Below, piece by piece: positions 1 through 5,754 of a DNA stretch of 5,754 nt. Positions within the stretch are counted from its first letter, which is position 1; every line of letters begins with the position of its first letter. A program made the translations under genes and the position numbers. The DNA is from Dehalococcoidia bacterium (GTDB lineage: Bacteria > Chloroflexota > Dehalococcoidia > GIF9 > AB-539-J10), in contig JAGMDB010000031.1 in the NCBI GenBank assembly GCA_023128875.1, positions 1 to 5,754 on the forward strand, given 5' to 3'. Under the pieces are notes generated by a model, which saw only the letters and a list, made by a program, of their open reading frames with translations, did no database searches and was not told the origin of the DNA.

Positions 1-1295
1 CTCTTATCAAGCAGGGTACAAACACGAAGACTAGCAGGGTTGTGAGCAGACAGGTGGCCGAGAATGTAGTTCAGCGTCATGCCGGTGTCTACAATGTCTT
101 CAACCATCATCACGTGTTGCCCCGTTATGCTGCTATCGACGTCTCGGGTTATCTTCACCACCTGATCCTCACCGCCGTAGTATGAGATGGCCATGAAGTC
201 CAGGGTAACCGGCAGGGAGAGCTGCTGCATCAGATCAGCCATAAAGCAGACAACGCCCTTCAGAACGCCTACCAGCATTAGTCGCTGGCCCGCGTAATCA
301 CGCGAAATCCGCCTAGCCAGGGTTCTTACCCTCCGCTGAATTTGGGTGTGGCTATACAAAACACGATCGATTCCCTCTACCTTGGCCGTGCCCAGAGGGC
401 CATAACCATATTTGGCCAGGAGCTTGAAAAAATCATTTTTGTTCAGAAGCTTGATATTGACTTCAGGGTAGAGTTCCTTGAGTCGCCGCCGCTTCCGATT
501 CTTCTCGGTCAGTAGATTCTGCTTAAGTGTCGTGAGTTCAACATAAAGGTCCAACTCAGGCAGATAGAAATCGGGCGTGAACATCTCTGCTATCCTGCCG
601 CCTTTCCACCTCAGGGGGAAGGAGCGAGGCTCGTAAAGCCATTCGATACAATAGAAATCCAGAAGTTTGGCAAATTCCTCTTCGCTAGGGTGAGCAAATT
701 CCACTGGCCGCAGCAATGTCGTGGGTGCTTGAGGCGCTTGAGCTGACTTTGCTTTCTTCTCACTTGCCTTGTATCTTCGCCTTAGCAATTGGTGAAGCTC
801 CGCTCTCTCCATAAGAACAGCGCTCACATCAGCAACGCTGCTGAGAAAATTCTTGTCAGCCTCTGAGAATTGACCAGGCTCTCGTGTATACACTCTGATT
901 TCACCAATTGTCTCTCCCTTGTCAAGTATAGGGACTCCGAGTATGGAATGTACTCTTTGCTCCTCTGCTATTTGAGGGTGTTGGATTCTTTCATCCTTGC
1001 CAGCATCGGGAACAAATACCACCTGGCCATCAAGAATTCCAGGAAGGCTCTTATGAGCATCAAGCGGGCCTTTCCTAAGATAGATGTCGCTGAGACCACA
1101 AGCGCCTACTGTGATAAGGTATTCCTTTTTAGAGTCGAGGAGAAAAATACAACAGCCATTTGTTCGCACTGCCTTGGTAGTGCTTTTAGCGATAGAATTA
1201 AAGGTTTTTCTCAAACTCAAACTCGAATTGGCAACTTTGGTTATATGCCTTAGAGCCAAATAATAACTGCCCTTGGAGGTGCTCATTTTTTTCAT
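1..1295 (-). CDS. hpt: GAF / PD-(D/E)xK-like / hypoxanthine phosphoribosyltransferase fusion protein, 3' end cut by window
   Basis: The minus frame is open from the ATG at 1295 to the window edge: 431 residues, no stop. Residues about 18-165 look like a GAF domain, with a CCIFLLD strand at 48-54, SILGVPI at 117-123 and FSEAD at 143-147. A Lys/Ala/Gln/Pro linker (176-197) leads to a region (198-298) resembling PD-(D/E)xK nucleases: YEP at 221-223, PDFYLP at 241-246, YVELTT at 251-256, then a basic helix. Residues about 306-431 are HPRT: VGVLKG at 342-347, FMAISYYG near 370, the PRPP-binding motif VEDIVDTGMTL at 398-408 with probable catalytic Asp403, and TLLDK at the cut. About 45-50 C-terminal residues should be missing. 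HPRT makes IMP or GMP from hypoxanthine or guanine plus PRPP in the cytoplasm. The start lies 3 nt after the nrdJ stop, behind a weak GTGAG, so translation is probably coupled; an ATG at 1286 is less well placed. The HPRT and GAF calls are firm; the nuclease-like call is by motif only. Confidence 0.88.
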   Translation of the reverse strand, partial: MKKMSTSKGSYYLALRHITKVANSSLSLRKTFNSIAKSTTKAVRTNGCCIFLLDSKKEYLITVGACGLSDIYLRKGPLDAHKSLPGILDGQVVFVPDAGKDERIQHPQIAEEQRVHSILGVPILDKGETIGEIRVYTREPGQFSEADKNFLSSVADVSAVLMERAELHQLLRRRYKASEKKAKSAQAPQAPTTLLRPVEFAHPSEEEFAKLLDFYCIEWLYEPRSFPLRWKGGRIAEMFTPDFYLPELDLYVELTTLKQNLLTEKNRKRRRLKELYPEVNIKLLNKNDFFKLLAKYGYGPLGTAKVEGIDRVLYSHTQIQRRVRTLARRISRDYAGQRLMLVGVLKGVVCFMADLMQQLSLPVTLDFMAISYYGGEDQVVKITRDVDSSITGQHVMMVEDIVDTGMTLNYILGHLSAHNPASLRVCTLLDK

Positions 1296-1298
1296 TGT

Positions 1299-3794
1299 TT
1301 ACTCACATTTGGTAAAGCCGCAGTTGGGGCAGATATCACAACCTTCCTGATAAATCAAAAGACTACCACATTCAGGGCATTGTCCCGCCAAGCTTTTGAC
1401 CGCTTCAGAGGCTCTGGAATTACCACCATCTTCATTCTTGACATATTTTTGCAACACAGTGGCAATAGCATCAGCACAGGACATAACAGCATGTCCTTGT
1501 TCCCAAGCAATCGAGGGACAGCGGATACCACGCAAATGCCTAGCAATAGAATCCACCTCTACCCCAGATCTCAGGGCCAAGGAAGTGAGGCGGCTAATGG
1601 CCTCAAGTTGTGCTGCTGCACAGCCCCCGGCTTTCCCTAGAGTGGCAAAAACTTCAGCTATACCCTGTTCATCAAAATTTACCGTTACATAGATATAACC
1701 ACACCCGGTGCTTATCCTCTCAGTTATCCCCCTGGTAACTTTAGGCCTTTTCCGGGGAACTAGCTTACCTTCAATCTTTTCCCTCTCTTTACCTACTGTA
1801 AGAACCTGGCTTTCTCGGCTTCTATCTCGATAAATAGTTATTCCTTTCAAGCCTTCGTGGTAAGCTAGCATATATACCTTGGCTACATCCTCAGGTGTTG
1901 CCTCATAGGGGAAATTGACTGTCTTGGATACAGCGCTATCAGTAAACTTCTGAAAGGCTGCTTGCATTCTAACATGCCATTCTGGGGATATGTCGTGGGC
2001 ACAGACAAAGAGCCTCTTTATCTCCTCAGATATGCCTGGCATATCCCGTAACTTTTTCCCTTCAGCTAGCTCTCTCATCAATTCTGCGGAATACCCATCT
2101 TCCTTTTGGGCTGCTTCCTCGAAATAAGGGTTTATCTCTACAAATTCCTCATTCTCGAGGATATGGCGTACATAGCTTAAGGCAAAGATTGGTTCAATAC
2201 CACTGGAGCAATTGGCGATTATGCTCAAGCTACCCGTAGGAGCAATGGTAGTTCGAGAGGCATTTCGAAAACGACGTCCACCAGGCACATCATAGATACT
2301 TCCCTCAAAGGCAGGGAATACGTCCCTCTCCTCAGCCAGCTCTATCGAAGCTTTATCTGCCTCCTCAGATATGAAATGCATAACTTCTTCAGCCACGCTG
2401 ACAGCTTTTTCACTGTCGTAAGGAATGCCAAGCTGAATCAGCATATCAGCGAAGCCCATTATTCCCAAACCTACTTTTCTAATGGCCTTTGTCTTTTCTG
2501 CTATTTCAGGCAAGGGATATTGATTAACCTCAATCACGTCATCAAGGAAGCGAACAGCTAGCTTAGCCACCTTCGAGAGCTTAGCGTAGTCAATTTGGGG
2601 TTGGTTATTCTGGCAAACCACCATTTTGCATAGATTTATAGAGCCCAAGTTACAAGATTCGAAGGGAAGCAAAGGTTGTTCACCACACGGGTTAGTGCTT
2701 TCTATCTTGCCCAATTTAGGTGTAGGGTTATACCTGTTTATCTCATCCATAAACACAAGGCCTGGATCGCCAGTGTGCCAGGCCAGACTAACAATCTTAT
2801 GGAATACCTCTGTAGCATTAAGCTTACCAGCCACTTCCCCGGTCCGCGGGTTTACCAGGTCGTAGTTAGCATCTTTCTCTGCCGCTTCCATAAAGCTATC
2901 ACTTACAGCTACGGAGAGGTTAAAATTGGTCAGGGCTTCGGAGTCCTCTTTAGCTGTAATAAATTTTAGGATATCAGGATGGCTCACATTAAGAATTGCC
3001 ATATTAGCCCCACGGCGCATACCACCTTGTTTTATCACATCAGTGGCTGTATCAAAAACTCGCATAAAAGAGACAGGGCCACTGGCGATACCACCGGTGG
3101 AGCCAACTCTATCCTTCTCCGGCCTTAGTCGAGAAAAGGAAAATCCAGTGCCGCCTCCGCTTTTGTGAATTAAAGCAGTATATCTCACCGCCTCAAAAAT
3201 GGATTCCATCGAATCATCAACAGGTATAACAAAACAGGCCGATAATTGCCCCAATTCGCGGCCAGCATTCATCAGTGTAGGAGAGTTAGGCAGAAATTCC
3301 AGGTTTGTCATCAGTTGATAAAATATCTCCTCTATAGAGGAGATATCCGCTCCCGTGTCATAAAGGGATTCGGCTGAGGCAATATGTCTGGCTACGCGAC
3401 GAAATAGTTCCTGCGGCGTTTCAATAACTTCCCCCCTCTGGTTTTTTTTCAAATATCTTTTCTCCAGAACTCTCAAGGAATTGCCGCTAAGTTCAATTCC
3501 AGAAACGACTTGGCTACTCGCTTGGGGAGAAAATTCATCTGCAGTCATAACTTGGCTGACTATTGCCTGGAGTTGGGAGGAGGATATGGAATACTTATGG
3601 CCTGGCAGAACAAGCTCTTCCATACCAGGTAAGGGTCGAATCCCCCCCAAACGTTGCATCACTCGTTCCGTAAAGCTTTCCAGCATGTTTCTATCAGTTA
3701 TACCCATAGATTCAGCAGCAGCAAAAACAGCTCGAACTACCTTATCTCGATCGATGAATTTACCCCGGCCTGTTTCTCTTCGGGATTTAGCCAC
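1299..3794 (-). CDS. nrdJ: vitamin B12-dependent (class II) ribonucleoside-diphosphate reductase
   Basis: This 831-residue protein reduces ribonucleotides to deoxyribonucleotides using adenosylcobalamin, without oxygen or a second radical subunit. An N-terminal region (about 1-95) resembles a divergent ATP-cone. The ten-stranded barrel carries the expected residues: Cys187 in LSACFVIP; the NPCGE motif with Asn368, probable thiyl-radical Cys370 and Glu372; and Cys381 in ESCNLGSINL as redox partner of Cys187. The 11-residue spacing from Cys370 to Cys381 matches, as I recall it, the Thermotoga enzyme. APTGSLS (518-524) is the phosphate-binding loop. Residues about 690-790 form the TSCPD-type domain typical of NrdJ. 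The C-terminus has six cysteines (806, 809, 819, 822, 825, 830), suiting a zinc ribbon plus a flexible thiol tail that re-reduces the active site. The start is GTG, 3 nt after the nrdR stop, with a GAGGT ribosome-binding site inside the end of nrdR. It lies between its likely repressor gene and the HPRT fusion gene. Confidence 0.97.
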   Translation of the reverse strand: MAKSRRETGRGKFIDRDKVVRAVFAAAESMGITDRNMLESFTERVMQRLGGIRPLPGMEELVLPGHKYSISSSQLQAIVSQVMTADEFSPQASSQVVSGIELSGNSLRVLEKRYLKKNQRGEVIETPQELFRRVARHIASAESLYDTGADISSIEEIFYQLMTNLEFLPNSPTLMNAGRELGQLSACFVIPVDDSMESIFEAVRYTALIHKSGGGTGFSFSRLRPEKDRVGSTGGIASGPVSFMRVFDTATDVIKQGGMRRGANMAILNVSHPDILKFITAKEDSEALTNFNLSVAVSDSFMEAAEKDANYDLVNPRTGEVAGKLNATEVFHKIVSLAWHTGDPGLVFMDEINRYNPTPKLGKIESTNPCGEQPLLPFESCNLGSINLCKMVVCQNNQPQIDYAKLSKVAKLAVRFLDDVIEVNQYPLPEIAEKTKAIRKVGLGIMGFADMLIQLGIPYDSEKAVSVAEEVMHFISEEADKASIELAEERDVFPAFEGSIYDVPGGRRFRNASRTTIAPTGSLSIIANCSSGIEPIFALSYVRHILENEEFVEINPYFEEAAQKEDGYSAELMRELAEGKKLRDMPGISEEIKRLFVCAHDISPEWHVRMQAAFQKFTDSAVSKTVNFPYEATPEDVAKVYMLAYHEGLKGITIYRDRSRESQVLTVGKEREKIEGKLVPRKRPKVTRGITERISTGCGYIYVTVNFDEQGIAEVFATLGKAGGCAAAQLEAISRLTSLALRSGVEVDSIARHLRGIRCPSIAWEQGHAVMSCADAIATVLQKYVKNEDGGNSRASEAVKSLAGQCPECGSLLIYQEGCDICPNCGFTKCE
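3323..3346. repeat. perfect 24-bp palindrome inside nrdJ
   Basis: The sequence ATATCTCCTCTA is followed directly by its exact reverse complement, with no spacer, centred between 3334 and 3335. It lies within the nrdJ coding sequence, covering codons for residues DISSIEEI near 150-157. In RNA it could form a hairpin only with a few central bases unpaired; in DNA it could be a symmetric protein site or a cruciform. No function is shown. Confidence 0.9.
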
Positions 3795-3797
3795 TTC

Positions 3798-4325
3798 TTA
3801 CCTCTTCTTCCGACTAATTAGGGAATTCACCGCCTTGGAAGGCAACAGCGGTAATTGATTTGCTGGCAATGTCAGGCTTTCTCCTTCCGCTAAGCTATCT
3901 ACTACCTGTTTCAAAGCACCAATATCAGCAAATTCACGATAAACGCTAGCAAAGCGAATATAAGCTATGTGGTCAAGCTTCTCCAGCTCTCGCATAACCA
4001 AGTCACCAATAACAGAGCTAGAGATTTCAGCTTTGCCAAAGCCATAAAGCTCAGCTTCAACATTATCTATTAGCTTATCAATAGCTCCTGTGGGTAGAGG
4101 GCGTTTCTCACAAGCTTTGCGGATTCCATAGGAGAGTTTGTCTCGGTTAAATTCTTCGCGCCGGCCATCCTTCTTAACCACCAGGATATTATGAGACCGT
4201 GCACGCTCGTAAGTAGTGAAGCGAGCCCCGCAAGCAATACACTTTCTCCGCCGTCTTACCTCTTCATCCACAGAGCGAGAATCTACCACTCTCGATTCGG
4301 ATCCACCACAGTGAGGACACTTCAT
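3798..4325 (-). CDS. nrdR: transcriptional repressor NrdR (zinc ribbon plus ATP-cone)
   Basis: NrdR represses ribonucleotide reductase genes by binding paired NrdR boxes, with nucleotide (ATP/dATP) binding to its ATP-cone controlling the oligomeric state. The 175-residue product opens with a zinc ribbon using Cys3, Cys6, Cys29 and Cys32, including the hallmark DSR and VRRRRKC stretches. The ATP-cone follows (about 46-136), with VVKKDGRREEF and the conserved KLDHIAYIRFASVYREF near 120-136. The Cys6-to-Cys29 distance is two residues shorter than in the E. coli and Bacillus-type proteins I recall (third Cys at 31), and a tail of about 25 residues extends beyond the usual length of about 150, ending in basic RKKR. 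The ATG at 4325 gives the canonical MKCPHC start, preceded by a modest AGGGA ribosome-binding site at 4331-4335. The gene is first in its operon, directly before nrdJ, and its promoter carries NrdR-box-like sites, so autoregulation is likely. Confidence 0.97.
   Translation of the reverse strand: MKCPHCGGSESRVVDSRSVDEEVRRRRKCIACGARFTTYERARSHNILVVKKDGRREEFNRDKLSYGIRKACEKRPLPTGAIDKLIDNVEAELYGFGKAEISSSVIGDLVMRELEKLDHIAYIRFASVYREFADIGALKQVVDSLAEGESLTLPANQLPLLPSKAVNSLISRKKR
3800..3806 (-). promoter_or_regulatory. ribosome-binding site for nrdJ within the nrdR 3' end
   Basis: On the minus strand AAGAGGT lies 5 nt before the GTG start of nrdJ and overlaps the last two codons and stop of nrdR. It supports GTG at 3794 as the true start and suggests translational coupling of nrdR and nrdJ. 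Confidence 0.7.
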
Positions 4326-4330
4326 AAGTT

Positions 4331-4346
4331 TCCCTATAAATTGTAT
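4331..4346 (-). promoter_or_regulatory. probable NrdR box A (promoter-proximal)
   Basis: The core CTATAAATTG at 4334-4343 matches 9 of 10 positions of the core of the NrdR-box consensus acaCwAtATaTwGtgt, and 12 of 16 over the whole site. Its centre is exactly 31 bp from that of box B, the helical spacing usual for NrdR operator pairs. It overlaps the predicted transcription start, two bases of the -10 element and the nrdR ribosome-binding site, a position suited to repression. The match was scored by eye against a remembered consensus. Confidence 0.6.
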
Positions 4347-4350
4347 TATA
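4345..4350 (-). promoter_or_regulatory. -10 element of the nrdR-nrdJ-hpt promoter
   Basis: A perfect TATAAT is read on the minus strand, ending 19 nt before the nrdR ATG and preceded by TG. Transcription would start near 4338, giving a leader of only about 12 nt. A consensus -35 is not visible; at 17-bp spacing the hexamer is TACATA (4368-4373), which falls inside NrdR box B. The upstream terminator and the operator pair support a promoter here. Confidence 0.6.
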
Positions 4351-4361
4351 CAGAAATTCTA

Positions 4362-4377
4362 CCACTATATGTAGTAA
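4362..4377 (-). promoter_or_regulatory. probable NrdR box B (promoter-distal)
   Basis: ACTACATATAGTGG is a near-palindrome whose core CTACATATAG matches 9 of 10 positions of the NrdR-box core and 12 of 16 overall, on either strand. It covers the expected -35 region and is separated from box A by 15 bp. Together they form the tandem arrangement known for NrdR-controlled reductase promoters. Confidence 0.65.
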
Positions 4378-4454
4378 AAAGCAAGTAAATATGGGGCTGA
4401 GTAAGACTGATTACACATATAGCTTAATCGGATTTGCCTTATAGTTCCAGAAGT

Positions 4455-4494
4455 AAAGAAAAGGCGGTGCATTATGACTGCATCGCCCTTTCTT
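4455..4494 (-). terminator. rho-independent terminator after ftsZ
   Basis: Read on the minus strand, GGCGATGCA and TGCACCGCC form a 9-bp stem with one A-C mismatch around a 7-nt loop, followed by TTTTCTTT. Flanking A- and T-rich arms (AAGAAA/TTTCTT) extend the stem. It begins about 15 nt past the ftsZ TGA. It should end the division-gene transcript and isolate the nrdR promoter. The plus strand has a G-U pair in place of the mismatch and a shorter T tract, so only weak bidirectional action is possible. Confidence 0.82.
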
Positions 4495-4509
4495 GACAAA
4501 ACTTAAGGT

Positions 4510-5637
4510 TCACTGCCAGGAGATTTTGGCTGGCTGCGGGACAAGTTCCTCCTTGCCCTTAGCAGTGTTCACTAGCTGTGAGGAGGAGTAACGTTGACTA
4601 CGGCGTAGGAAAGAGGGAACATCAAGGGTTTCACCACTTTTCATTAATTGGCGAAGTTCCTCCAACCTAGGTGCCCCCTTGCCATACTGGCTACTGAAAC
4701 CGGTGGCAATAACGGTAATCCTAACTTCGCTGTCCATCCCAGATTCAAAGACCACCCCAAATATGATGTTAGCTCTGGGATCAACTGCTTGGCTTATGAC
4801 TTGAGCTGCCTCATTGCACTCGAAGAGAGTCAGGCTGGGGCCGCCACTGATATTAAACAGCACTCCTCTAGCTCCGCTTATGGAGACATCGAGCAATGGA
4901 CTAGCCAAAGCAGCTTTGGCAGCTTCAGCAGCTCGATTCTGCCCAGTGCCTTTCCCTACAGACATCCATGCTGGGCCGGCATCTTTCATCACTGATTTAA
5001 TATCAGCGAAATCGAGGTTAATTAACCCGGGAGTGGTGACGACCCCAGAGATAGCCTGCACTCCATGGAAAAGAGCATCATCAGCCATTTTGAAGGCACT
5101 ATCAACAGTTGTTTTGGCATCACAGAGATGCAGGAGGCGATCGTTAGGTATAATAATTAGTGTATCCACCTTGGTACTCAACTGAAGTATACCCTCTTCG
5201 GCCGTTTCGGTGCGGTGTCCTCCTTCGAAAGCGAAGGGTTTGGTCACCACGCCAATGGTAAGAGCACCAGTTTCCTTAGCCAGTTGAGCCACAACAGGGA
5301 TACCACCAGTGCCTGTGCCACCACCCAAGCCACAACTGATGAATACCATATCCGCCCCCTCGACGACCTCTTCGATTATCTGTCGGCTTTCCTCAGCCGC
5401 CTTGAATCCCATCTCTGGAGCACCACCTACACCCAGACCTTTGGTCAACTTCTCCCCTAGTTGAATGCGAGTAGGTGCCTCAGCCAATGCCAGAGCCTGA
5501 GCATCGGTATTCATAGCTATAAAATCAACGCCTCTAATGCCTTCGCGAACCATACGGCTGATAGCATTACAGCCACCTCCACCAATGCCTACCGCCTTAA
5601 TTTTTGCCGGTGTTGGAGCGACTATCGACTTTGCCAT
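4510..5637 (-). CDS. ftsZ: cell division protein FtsZ
   Basis: FtsZ is the tubulin-like GTPase that polymerises into the cytokinetic ring at the inner face of the membrane. The 375-residue product has the first nucleotide loop VGIGGGGCNAI (16-26), NTDAQAL (43-49), the tubulin signature GGGTGTG (105-111) and the T7 catalytic loop NLDFAD (207-212), whose acidic residues complete the GTPase site of the neighbouring subunit. The signature is set in CGL...GI rather than the usual AGM...AA. The FtsA-binding motif DVPSFLRR sits at 339-346, only about 15 residues after the globular domain, and about 29 more residues follow, ending in SWQ. Most FtsZ proteins have a long linker and keep this motif at the extreme C-terminus. 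The ATG at 5637 follows an ideal ribosome-binding site. Probable ftsA lies 42 bp upstream, the classical ftsA-ftsZ order. A terminator follows, so ftsZ is the last gene of its transcript. Confidence 0.98.
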   Translation of the reverse strand: MAKSIVAPTPAKIKAVGIGGGGCNAISRMVREGIRGVDFIAMNTDAQALALAEAPTRIQLGEKLTKGLGVGGAPEMGFKAAEESRQIIEEVVEGADMVFISCGLGGGTGTGGIPVVAQLAKETGALTIGVVTKPFAFEGGHRTETAEEGILQLSTKVDTLIIIPNDRLLHLCDAKTTVDSAFKMADDALFHGVQAISGVVTTPGLINLDFADIKSVMKDAGPAWMSVGKGTGQNRAAEAAKAALASPLLDVSISGARGVLFNISGGPSLTLFECNEAAQVISQAVDPRANIIFGVVFESGMDSEVRITVIATGFSSQYGKGAPRLEELRQLMKSGETLDVPSFLRRSQRYSSSQLVNTAKGKEELVPQPAKISWQ

Positions 5638-5642
5638 TTGAA

Positions 5643-5649
5643 CCTCCTT
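5643..5649 (-). promoter_or_regulatory. strong ribosome-binding site of ftsZ
   Basis: AAGGAGG lies 5 nt before the ATG at 5637 on the minus strand. It is close to the perfect Shine-Dalgarno sequence and fixes the ftsZ start. It is much stronger than the sites of the other genes here. Confidence 0.85.
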
Positions 5650-5679
5650 TTCTAAGAAACATTAAAATCCTGCCATCCT

Positions 5680-5754
5680 TTAACCACGAAACAGTTTCCT
5701 GAATAAACCAATAAAACCACCCAAGATGCCGCCTCTTTTTACCTGCCAGGTTGA
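5680..5754 (-). CDS. ftsA: probable FtsA, C-terminal 24 residues only
   Basis: An open minus frame enters from the right edge and stops with TAA at 5680-5682, 42 bp before ftsZ. The visible end reads roughly GGFIGLFRKLFRG, an alternation of bulky hydrophobic and basic residues like the amphipathic C-terminal helix by which FtsA attaches to the inner membrane. FtsA anchors FtsZ filaments there, and ftsA commonly lies directly upstream of ftsZ. The identification rests on this tail and on position only. Another division or membrane-associated protein, or a chance open frame, cannot be excluded from 24 codons. Confidence 0.55.
   Translation of the reverse strand, partial: STWQVKRGGILGGFIGLFRKLFRG

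Noticed and set aside
870..1253. A 127-codon plus-strand open frame.
   Set aside because: It lies antisense to the GAF-coding part of the fusion gene, has no recognisable motif, and the minus-strand frame gives a clear domain.
1284..1286. An alternative ATG start for the HPRT fusion gene, three codons downstream.
   Set aside because: The GTGAG ribosome-binding candidate is about 15 nt away, too far. The ATG at 1295 is better spaced and fits the pattern of the nrdR-nrdJ junction.
1299..1301. Programmed stop readthrough or recoding at the nrdJ TAA.
   Set aside because: No recoding signal is visible, the NrdJ C-terminus is complete with its cysteine tail, and a start codon follows at once.
3481..3858. 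A 125-codon plus-strand frame across the nrdJ start and nrdR end.
   Set aside because: It is antisense to two well-identified genes and its composition is what their complement would give. The other plus-strand frames within nrdJ, nrdR and ftsZ were dismissed for the same reason.
4326..4509. A cobalamin riboswitch or other leader RNA controlling the B12-dependent reductase.
   Set aside because: The predicted leader is only about 12 nt, no B12-box-like sequence is seen, and the region is accounted for by a terminator, operators and promoter.
1..5754. Mobile elements, CRISPR arrays, tRNA or rRNA genes, toxin-antitoxin pairs.
   Set aside because: No transposase, terminal inverted repeats, spaced direct repeats, cloverleaf-like sequence or small paired genes were found. 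The window is almost fully covered by housekeeping-type genes.

Overview
The window is a compact, all-minus-strand piece of bacterial chromosome joining the end of a cell-division cluster to a deoxyribonucleotide-synthesis operon. In transcription order (right to left) it holds the last 24 codons of a probable ftsA, complete ftsZ, a rho-independent terminator, a promoter with two NrdR-type operators, nrdR, nrdJ (B12-dependent class II ribonucleotide reductase), and a large gene that runs off the left edge. No plus-strand gene is supported, and I see no RNA gene, mobile element or CRISPR array.

The organism is probably an anaerobic or microaerophilic bacterium using an adenosylcobalamin-dependent reductase. 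The gene order, moderate base composition and FtsZ sequence type recall Dehalococcoidia and related Chloroflexota, but this rests on memory, not a search, and is moderate-confidence at best.

Region by region: 5680-5754 is the 3' end of probable ftsA, with an amphipathic-looking tail. 4510-5637 is ftsZ behind a strong AAGGAGG ribosome-binding site. 4326-4509 is the only sizeable non-coding stretch. It contains the ftsZ terminator hairpin (4455-4494), then a TATAAT -10 element flanked by two NrdR-box-like sites whose centres are 31 bp apart. From there run nrdR, nrdJ and the fusion gene. Each is separated from the next by a TAA stop and one further codon, and all three lie in the same reading frame.

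The leftmost gene (start at 1295, open to position 1) is the most unusual feature. It encodes at least 431 residues: an N-terminal GAF sensor-like domain, a middle domain resembling PD-(D/E)xK nucleases, and a C-terminal hypoxanthine phosphoribosyltransferase (HPRT) cut off by the window edge. Its tight coupling to nrdR-nrdJ puts purine salvage and deoxynucleotide production under one NrdR-controlled promoter. What the sensor-like and nuclease-like parts do is unknown to me and is the main open question.
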